Positions 1 to 4,550 of a DNA stretch of 9,686 bases are shown here, in pieces. The first letter of the stretch is position 1, and every line of letters starts with the position of its first letter. The stretch is from an uncultured Acidobacteriota bacterium (GTDB taxonomy: Bacteria; Acidobacteriota; Terriglobia; UBA7540), in the NCBI GenBank assembly GCA_937900045.1, contig CALCEB010000271.1, positions 1 to 9,686 on the forward strand. The letters are read 5' to 3'. The notes under the pieces are model-generated. The model was not told the origin of the DNA. It made no database searches and worked only from the letters and a program-made list of their open reading frames with translations. The position numbers and the translations under genes are program-made.

Positions 1-5
1 CCAGC

Positions 6-21
6 GGCCCCGCAAGGGGCC
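6..21 (+). repeat. GC-rich hairpin with GCAA tetraloop in IS upstream region
   Basis: Perfect 6-bp arms GGCCCC (6-11) and GGGGCC (16-21) enclose the loop GCAA, a GNRA-type tetraloop that would stabilise an RNA hairpin. It lies one base before a second, longer hairpin, in the leader of the transposase gene. The structure is directly visible. A function, such as blocking read-through into the transposase, is inference. Confidence 0.6.
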
Positions 22-22
22 A

Positions 23-50
23 CTTTTTCTGAGCGCAGTCTCAGAAAAAG
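23..50. repeat. Perfect 11-bp inverted repeat in the transposase leader
   Basis: The arm CTTTTTCTGAG at 23-33 and its exact reverse complement at 40-50 flank a 6-base loop (34-39). The hairpin ends 16 bases before the AGGA ribosome-binding candidate of the transposase. Neither strand has a run of T after the stem, so it is not a textbook intrinsic terminator, though the A/T run inside the stem could make it part of one. It could be an internal binding site for the transposase or a brake on outside transcription; both are inference. Confidence 0.65.
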
Positions 51-81
51 CGTAGAGACCTTTATCAGGAAATCGCTCCAT

Positions 82-1263
82 TTGAAAGCTCATTACGTGA
101 CCACCGTCAAGCCGAGCCACGAAGAGATGGTGGTGGAAATTGACCGGCTCCGGTGCCGAGCGCTGCGGTGCGGGGTTTGTCGAGGGCGGTGCCGAACCAT
201 TCACCAAGTCGAGGAGGCCCGCCGTTGGCGCGACCTGTCGTTGCGAAACCGGCCCCTGGTGCTGCACTATCGTCCTCGCCGGGTGCGCTGTCGGCGCTGC
301 GGGGTGCGGGTGGAGGCGGTGCCTTGGGCGCAGCTTTGGGCGCGGGTCACCACCGCCTTGGCCCGAGCCGTGGCGGAGTTGGCCCGGCATCTGAGCTGGC
401 AGGAGACGGCCCGGCATTTCCGGCTGGATTGGAAGAGCGTGGCCTCGATCGTCCGGCGCGTGGTGGCCTATGGGTTGGAACGTCGTCGCCGTCGGCCTTT
501 GCACCTCCTCGGCATCGATGAAGTGAGTCGTCGCAAAGGACATTATTATCTGACCATCGTCTATGACCTGGAACGCGGGGCGCTGCTCTGGGTGGGCGAG
601 GATCGGACCGAACAGACCCTGACCCGGTTCTTCACCGGACTGGGTCGGCGCCGCTCGGCCACCATCCAGATCGTCTGCCTGGATATGTGGCAGGCCTACC
701 TGAAGGCCGTGCGCAGCCACGCCCCCAACGCCCCGGTCCTCTTCGACCGCTTCCATCTCGTGCAGCACCTGAACCGGGCGGTCGATGAAGTACGACGGAG
801 TGAGATGCGCCGTCTGAGCGGCCGGGAGAAGACCTTCTTCAAGAGAACGCGCTTCCTGCTGCTGAAGAACCCCTGGAACTTGAGGACCGACGAGCGCGAG
901 CGCCTCTCGACCCTGGTGCGCTGGAACACGCCCATCGTGCGCGCCTACTATCTGAAGGAAGCCTTTCAACTCTTCTGGGATTACCGCCAGCCGGCTCGGG
1001 CTGAACAGCACCTCGAACGCTGGATGCATTCGGCCATGCGCTCCCGGCTCCAACCCTTCAAGGAATTCGTGCGCATGCTCCGCGCCCATCTCGACGGTGT
1101 CCTGGCCTGGACCCGGCTGCGAGTTTCCAACGGCGCGCTCGAAGGCATGAACAACAAGATCAAGCTGGTGAGCCATCGCTCCTTCGGCTTCCGCACCGTG
1201 AAGAACTTTACGGCCGCGATCTATCACTGCTGCGCCTATCTTCCGCTACCGGAGGAATGCTAA
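82..1263 (+). CDS. ISL3-family DDE transposase
   Basis: This enzyme catalyses DNA cleavage and strand transfer at the ends of its own insertion sequence. It has 393 residues, close to family size. An N-terminal zinc-binding region is marked by C30-x2-C33 and C70-x2-C73, followed by PW at 81-82, as is usual in ISL3 proteins. A helix-turn-helix-like segment lies around residues 104-128. The RNase H-like catalytic core follows: LGIDEVSRRKG gives the first acidic residue D146, CLDMWQAY gives D201, FDRFHLV lies at 221-227, and SNGALEGMNNKIK supplies the glutamate E354. All expected acidic residues are present and there is no internal stop or frameshift, so it looks active. The start is a TTG at 82, with AGGA at 67-70 about 11 bases upstream. 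The frame stays open to base 1 but holds no other ATG, GTG or TTG, so a start before the window cannot be excluded. It has nothing to do with the sugar locus it interrupts. Confidence 0.93.
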   Translation: MKAHYVTTVKPSHEEMVVEIDRLRCRALRCGVCRGRCRTIHQVEEARRWRDLSLRNRPLVLHYRPRRVRCRRCGVRVEAVPWAQLWARVTTALARAVAELARHLSWQETARHFRLDWKSVASIVRRVVAYGLERRRRRPLHLLGIDEVSRRKGHYYLTIVYDLERGALLWVGEDRTEQTLTRFFTGLGRRRSATIQIVCLDMWQAYLKAVRSHAPNAPVLFDRFHLVQHLNRAVDEVRRSEMRRLSGREKTFFKRTRFLLLKNPWNLRTDERERLSTLVRWNTPIVRAYYLKEAFQLFWDYRQPARAEQHLERWMHSAMRSRLQPFKEFVRMLRAHLDGVLAWTRLRVSNGALEGMNNKIKLVSHRSFGFRTVKNFTAAIYHCCAYLPLPEEC

Positions 1264-1285
1264 TCACACTTTTGGGAGACGAACC
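1264..1285 (+). repeat. Inferred right terminal inverted repeat of the IS
   Basis: These 22 bases run from the transposase stop codon to the point where the DUF1080 reading frame resumes. Read from the outside inward on the minus strand they start GGTTCGTCTCCCAAAAG, which has the GG terminus expected in ISL3 elements. The opposite copy is not in the window, so the length and exact border of the repeat are unproven. Confidence 0.55.
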
Positions 1286-1303
1286 GAAAGCGGTGACGCT
1301 TTC
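1286..1303. repeat. Perfect palindrome abutting the IS end
   Basis: The arms GAAAGCG (1286-1292) and CGCTTTC (1297-1303) enclose the loop GTGA. The palindrome lies in the DUF1080 coding sequence and begins at the first base after the inferred insertion boundary, so it could have been the target structure recognised by the transposase. One partial copy cannot separate targeting from chance. Confidence 0.55.
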
Positions 1304-1473
1304 TCCCATGATGGCGCCGTGACGGGCAACCCATTTTTCGGAGCCATAGGCTTTCCAGCCGTTCAGATCCTTTCCGTCAAAGATCGCCTTCCAACGATGT
1401 CCGGCGGGCTTTTGCGCCCGGGAGGAACGCCGATGAGCAGAACACAAGCAATCAGCCAAGCTGTGGATTGCAT
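1286..1473 (-). pseudogene. DUF1080 (3-keto-disaccharide hydrolase-like) gene, 5' remnant, frameshifted and IS-interrupted
   Basis: Only the N-terminal part survives. The start ATG at 1473 has AAGG at 1485-1482, eight bases upstream. It opens a signal peptide, MQSTAWLIACVLLIGVPPG, with a clear hydrophobic core. After codon 19 this frame leads to a stop, but the neighbouring frame continues from 1417 as AQKPAGHRWKAIFDGKDLNG and then WKAYGSEKWVARHGAIMGES. That is the typical opening of the DUF1080/PF06439 beta-sandwich (FDG-K-L-GW motif, then W-x(4)-G-x-I-x-GE). One missing G in the GGG at 1417-1419 explains the shift. The sequence then ends at the IS border, 63 reconstructed residues in, with most of the roughly 200-residue domain missing. 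Characterised members of the family cleave 3-keto-glucosides. The gene follows the glycosidase on the same strand and would have been a secreted partner. The frameshift could be a sequencing or assembly error, whereas the IS interruption looks real. Confidence 0.78.
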
Positions 1474-1526
1474 AATCCCTTCCTTCGCGTTGGGAATTTG
1501 CTTCTTCGAGTTTCCTGAAACGCCGC

Positions 1527-1556
1527 ACTATACCACAAATCCAAGCTGCCGCTTGG
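1527..1556 (-). promoter_or_regulatory. Possible promoter/operator upstream of the DUF1080 gene
   Basis: On the minus strand a TATAGT -10-like hexamer (1532-1527) lies 53 bases before the ATG. Just upstream is a perfect 6-bp inverted repeat, CCAAGC-GGCA-GCTTGG (1556-1541), where a regulator could bind across the -35 region. There is no good -35 hexamer at standard spacing, which would fit an activated promoter or chance. Low confidence. Confidence 0.25.
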
Positions 1557-1621
1557 CGTGACCCGTGTACAGCAGGAGGTAAAATAGCCGCGAAGGGTCG
1601 TGGCAGTGCAATTTGCTGTGC

Positions 1622-1641
1622 GACGGGGTTGAAACCCCGCC
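1622..1641. repeat. Short GC palindrome between glycosidase and DUF1080 genes
   Basis: The sequence GACGGGGTTGAAACCCCGCC folds back with about eight pairs and one wobble around a tiny loop. It resembles the interspersed palindromes of this type that I recall as common in intergenic DNA of Acidobacteriota and related phyla. It sits about 50 bases after the glycosidase stop and could act as an mRNA 3' end, but there is no T-tract, so no terminator is claimed. The rest of the 217-base spacer shows nothing else except the possible promoter at 1527-1556. Confidence 0.5.
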
Positions 1642-1690
1642 CTGCCGGTCTCCATCAACGCGATAATGAACAATTCAGGTTATGTGGCTG

Positions 1691-4084
1691 TCAGGTCCAT
1701 TCGACCAGATAGGGGGAGTGGTTGGTGGCCCGAAAGGACGCGCCTCCACTGGTGTTCGTTACAGCCACCGGCTTCCTGTTCCCATCCGTGACGGTGATCG
1801 GGTGAGAGGTGCTCCGAGGAACCGGGCTAATGGTCACTGTCAGGCGACTTGCAGTTTCAAACTGAAGATAGAAATCGAACGTTTGGCCGCGATATTGGAG
1901 GTTACGGAGGGCGAAAGTCTTAGCCGCGCCGGCGAGCCTACCTGGAATATTCGGGCCGAGGAGGAAAGTTCTCTCGCGGGAGTTTTCGGTTTCCCTGAAC
2001 CCAAAGAAGCTGCGGATAATGTGCGCGAGAAGCGTGGCGCCCCAGCCGTAACATTCTCCTCCACGTGCTCCCGTTAGTCCCCACATCTCGCAGCTCACAC
2101 CCGGCCAGCCCAGTTTCTTTTCCGGCTCCACCGCCCGCCGGTCCATCGACCTGTAAACCCTTTCGACAATCTCATCGAGAACGCGGGATAGGAATTCCCG
2201 CTCGCCCGCCCGCCACATCGATTCAGCATAGGGAAGAACATGGGAAGGCCATTCCAGCCAGAACTCCTGCTGGTTTTCATACTCACGCATCTTGGGGACC
2301 ATCGCCCGCATTTGGTCCGGTGTTGCGACCCCACACATGACGGGGCCCACTTGAGTGATTTCCCGGTGTCCAGGAATCATAATCGGCTTCCCGGTGCGGG
2401 CATCGAGGTCGTAGAACCAGCCGTCAAACCATAATGCGTGGCACTTGCGCTCATAAAGAGCGGCCAACGACTGCCACCGGGCGACATCCTCATTTTGGCC
2501 CAGGATCACCGCGTATTCCTGCATGATGTGCGCCGCCTGAGACATGGCGGCCTGCAGTTCGGCGACACGCACAAAGTCGATCTGCTCACCCCCTGTCGGC
2601 TGGTTGATCAAGAACCGCAGTGAAGCATCCATGCCGGTTTCCCAACTGCACTTGGCGACAATGAAACCGTCCCGGTCGCGGCGATTCTTAAGCATCCATT
2701 CGAGATAAGCGGTTAGGTAAGGATAAAGCCGGCGAACCCATTCCCGATCGAGGGTGCGGAGATAAACCGAGTGCATGCAAAAGAAGGGATAGCACCATTG
2801 GAGCGCCGTTCCGCACTCGCTGCCATCGGCCGCAACCATGTTCATGGCGCCGTCCTCGCGCATGCAGGGAACGTTTGGTTCAATGGCATCTTCGAATTGA
2901 CCGAGCAAAACGGCCTTGGCAGCTTCGGGATCGGCATAGCTGAGCGTCCACATATCGATGGAAGTCTCAGCGAGGACGTTGCGAGGCGCCTGAATCTGCA
3001 TCGCGTCCCAGGAGTGGCGATAAACGCCAATGGGCCGGCGCACCATCGTCCGCAGGGTTTCGAAGTCATAGACCCAGGCGTTCTTCCAATGGGCAGGGAA
3101 GTCACCTTCCAGTCTCGGCGCATGGCTCCAGAAGCGGTCGTCCTCGGCGCGCTTCTGCGAGAGCACGGACCGAGCCTCCGTCTGCCCACGCGCGGTCTCT
3201 GCGACGGCCTTTCTAAGATCCACACCGCGCGCGAGATAAAACCCGCACTGTCTTGCAGCTTGCGCTGGAACCTTCAGCGAACAGCTCAGGCCGCCTAGCA
3301 ACGGATTCGGGTAGTAAGAGGTGGCAGATTGGGCGGCTTCCGCACGTCCCTCAATCAACTCCCGTGCGTTTTGGCTTCCTTGCGCCACCCAAAGTCTTAA
3401 AGCCCGTAAATCAGCGGACAACGCAAACACGGGACCAGCCGCGAAGGAGTGCAGGACCACGAGATTGCTCTCTTTTTCACACGCCCCGGAGATTCCATCT
3501 CGCCCCCACCAGTCAGGTGGCCCGAATTGGACTGTTTGCACTGCGGAGAGCTCGGCCTCCAGCTCTTCGTTTCCTGAATTGTGTACGGTTACTAGTGAGG
3601 CCAGCACGTCCTCGCTGTTCTGAAAAAATGCTGCCTCCACGCTGCTGTCAGATATTGCGAAGTGGAAAGCTACAATGTTCTTTGAATGATAAGAGGAGGA
3701 GATTTGCACTCCGGCATTTGCAAAGTCCGCTTCATTGTAAAGCACTCTGCCGTTTAACCGGAAGCCCAACCGCAGCGTGACCTGATAAATGGAATTATGG
3801 CGGAAGTCGAAATAACCGCCCGGTCCCGCAGGAAAGTAGATCCCGAATCCCACCGGCGGAACGGAACGGAGCACTCCGCTCTGATGAAGGTCCCAAGTGT
3901 GGTGGGGATTATCCAGATAACCAAAGGGCGTATACGAACCGGCGGGGAAGCCCTCACTCGCAGGCGGCGCGCCAGCGCTGCCCGGAGGCATGGGAGCAGC
4001 ATCGAGCCGCAAAAGGTCCCTTGTTGGACTTGAGGCCCCAGCAGCGAAGGCTATTAATCGTTTTGAAAAGGACCGTCTGTTCAT
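1691..4084 (-). CDS. Tat-exported glycosidase-like protein with (alpha/alpha)6 barrel (GH63/MGH1-like)
   Basis: This 797-residue protein is probably a periplasmic or secreted glycoside hydrolase. The N-terminus MNRRSFSKRLIAFAAG carries a twin-arginine export motif (RRSFSK). A Pro/Ala/Gly linker at about 31-50 leads into a beta-sandwich domain (about 50-300), seen in conserved runs such as HTWDLHQSGVLRSVPP and GIYFPAGPGGYFD. A helical barrel follows at about 315-700. Within it, SWETGMDAS (480-488) resembles the W-E-S-G-M-D-N-S motif of GH63 and mannosylglycerate-hydrolase-like enzymes, and EFWLEWPSHVLPYAE (607-621) and GGECYGWGATLL (675-686) suit late barrel helices. The last 100 residues look like a C-terminal beta-domain. 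The usual N after MD is A here, so substrate contacts may differ. The ATG at 4084 has GAGG at 4094-4091, spaced six bases. The substrate and exact GH family cannot be read from the sequence. It lies downstream of the receptor and upstream of the DUF1080 remnant on the same strand. Confidence 0.82.
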   Translation of the reverse strand: MNRRSFSKRLIAFAAGASSPTRDLLRLDAAPMPPGSAGAPPASEGFPAGSYTPFGYLDNPHHTWDLHQSGVLRSVPPVGFGIYFPAGPGGYFDFRHNSIYQVTLRLGFRLNGRVLYNEADFANAGVQISSSYHSKNIVAFHFAISDSSVEAAFFQNSEDVLASLVTVHNSGNEELEAELSAVQTVQFGPPDWWGRDGISGACEKESNLVVLHSFAAGPVFALSADLRALRLWVAQGSQNARELIEGRAEAAQSATSYYPNPLLGGLSCSLKVPAQAARQCGFYLARGVDLRKAVAETARGQTEARSVLSQKRAEDDRFWSHAPRLEGDFPAHWKNAWVYDFETLRTMVRRPIGVYRHSWDAMQIQAPRNVLAETSIDMWTLSYADPEAAKAVLLGQFEDAIEPNVPCMREDGAMNMVAADGSECGTALQWCYPFFCMHSVYLRTLDREWVRRLYPYLTAYLEWMLKNRRDRDGFIVAKCSWETGMDASLRFLINQPTGGEQIDFVRVAELQAAMSQAAHIMQEYAVILGQNEDVARWQSLAALYERKCHALWFDGWFYDLDARTGKPIMIPGHREITQVGPVMCGVATPDQMRAMVPKMREYENQQEFWLEWPSHVLPYAESMWRAGEREFLSRVLDEIVERVYRSMDRRAVEPEKKLGWPGVSCEMWGLTGARGGECYGWGATLLAHIIRSFFGFRETENSRERTFLLGPNIPGRLAGAAKTFALRNLQYRGQTFDFYLQFETASRLTVTISPVPRSTSHPITVTDGNRKPVAVTNTSGGASFRATNHSPYLVEWT
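3960..3982. repeat. Palindromic repeat-like segment inside the glycosidase frame
   Basis: The 23 bases around a GGCGCGCC core (3966-3973) form a GC-rich imperfect palindrome within codons about 35-43 of the glycosidase. In the coding frame it reads GSAGAPPASE. I recall near-identical peptides (SAGVPPAS and similar) as translations of a widespread interspersed palindrome in Acidobacteriota and Verrucomicrobiota genomes. It lies in the linker between the Tat signal and the first domain, where an insertion would be tolerated. The repeat origin is inference. Confidence 0.45.
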
Positions 4085-4302
4085 CTTCGGCCTCGACCAG
4101 AAATTTTCGCGCCGATGCGGGCAGAAACTTTAACACGAAGTGAGTGTGTAAGCCTCGATGCGCCGCAGCATCCTCCAGCCTCCAAACCCGAGCCCTATTT
4201 TCCCGGCGAACTCCGAATCCACGTGGCTTGTCTTACCTCGGCGGTTGGCGGAAAAGGAATTTGTTGACGCCCCTCTGAGTTCCATGACCGGCTGGCTGCC
4301 TT

Positions 4303-4368
4303 GTTCCGCTCTCCGTGTGTTTTGGGGGTCAGGCGGAACGGTGGGACGCGGTGGCTGTTCCGCCTGAC
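4303..4368 (-). promoter_or_regulatory. 12-bp-arm hairpin with a competing third arm (attenuator-like)
   Basis: A perfect 12-bp inverted repeat (4328-4339 with 4357-4368, loop 17 bases) carries GTCAGGCGGAAC and its complement. A further GTTCCGC copy at 4303-4309 is complementary to the inner seven bases of the arm 4328-4339. In an RNA made toward the glycosidase (minus strand), the middle arm can therefore pair either with the first arm (12 bp) or with the third (7 bp). This is the geometry of an attenuator or antiterminator switch. There is no T-tract after the long hairpin, so it could equally be an interspersed repeat. Confidence 0.45.
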
Positions 4369-4400
4369 GTGTTGCTCTTGCATGAGGATTGAAGTCTAGC

Positions 4401-4417
4401 CAAGGGCGTTGCCCTTG
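4401..4417. repeat. 7-bp hairpin with 3-base loop
   Basis: CAAGGGC (4401-4407) and GCCCTTG (4411-4417) are exact reverse complements around GTT. The hairpin lies seven bases from the three-way-junction palindrome at 4425-4475, so the two may belong to one repeat unit. No T-tract follows on either strand, so it is not called a terminator. Confidence 0.5.
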
Positions 4418-4424
4418 AAATCCC

Positions 4425-4475
4425 GTAGGGCGACCCTTGTGGTCGCTCACGGGCGGGCACAAGGCCCGTCCCTAC
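4425..4475. repeat. 51-base three-way-junction palindromic repeat
   Basis: An outer 6-bp stem (GTAGGG 4425-4430 with CCCTAC 4470-4475) encloses two side-by-side hairpins: GCGACC/GGTCGC (4430-4435 with 4441-4446, loop CTTGT; base 4430 is shared with the outer stem) and GCGGGC/GCCCGT (4453-4458 with 4464-4469, loop ACAAG, one wobble). The layout and sequence match a class of interspersed repeat that I recall from several soil and freshwater phyla, with units starting GTAGGG and ending CCCTAC. Such units are non-autonomous and may be moved by a REP-associated or MITE-type transposase. That origin is inference, while the folding is visible directly. Confidence 0.6.
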
Positions 4476-4550
4476 ATCGAGCACGTGAGCCGGAACATCG
4501 ACAAAACATCTTTCATCTTGCGGCCCAAGTGGCCTAAAGCCGCTAAAGGC

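Larger units (their letters stand above)
1..1285 (+). mobile_element. ISL3-family insertion sequence, right part (left end outside window)
   Basis: The element comprises an ISL3-type DDE transposase gene and a short 3' flank. The right boundary is placed at 1285 because the 22 bases after the transposase stop (1264-1285) end in GAACC, read outward-in as GGTTCG. ISL3-family terminal repeats begin with GG and lie close to the transposase stop, and the interrupted DUF1080 coding sequence resumes immediately after 1285. No matching GGTTCG end is visible in bases 1-81, so the left terminal repeat and the second copy of the target duplication must lie before the window. If the target duplication is the family's usual 8 bp, the right copy would be 1286-1293. 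The element runs opposite to all native genes here. The family assignment is firm, but the exact end is inferred from one side only. Confidence 0.8.
4085..4550. other. Repeat-rich 466-base spacer between receptor and glycosidase genes
   Basis: No credible gene was found. The longest reading frames in it, 110 residues on the minus strand and 69 on the plus, are Arg/Pro-rich, run through the palindromes and match no family I recognise. The spacer holds three structured elements listed separately (4303-4368, 4401-4417, 4425-4475). Just after the receptor stop, 4520-4543 can form a weak GCGGC/GCCGC stem with an inner GGCC/GGCC stem and no T-tract. The glycosidase ribosome-binding site (GAGG, 4094-4091) closes its other end. 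No strong -35/-10 pair was seen for the glycosidase, so it may be transcribed by read-through from the receptor gene, by its own weak promoter, or both. Confidence 0.6.

Noticed and set aside
23..50. Intrinsic terminator at the IS left leader
   Set aside because: The stem is perfect, but no T-run follows it on either strand. It is kept only as an inverted repeat.
1319..1561. 80-residue plus-strand reading frame right of the IS
   Set aside because: It is the complement of the DUF1080 remnant, which has a signal peptide, a ribosome-binding site and domain motifs on the minus strand.
1452..1673. 73-residue minus-strand reading frame in the glycosidase-DUF1080 spacer
   Set aside because: It runs through the palindrome at 1622-1641, has no family resemblance and overlaps the better-supported start of DUF1080.
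2771..3298. 175-residue plus-strand reading frame
   Set aside because: It is antisense to the glycosidase barrel domain and its sequence carries no family signature.
4130..4462. 110-residue minus-strand reading frame in the receptor-glycosidase spacer
   Set aside because: It is Arg/Pro-rich, reads straight through the palindromic repeats, has no convincing ribosome-binding site and matches no family I recognise. The repeats explain the open frame.
4303..4475. CRISPR array
   Set aside because: The palindromes differ in sequence and are not regularly spaced direct repeats. No cas genes are present.
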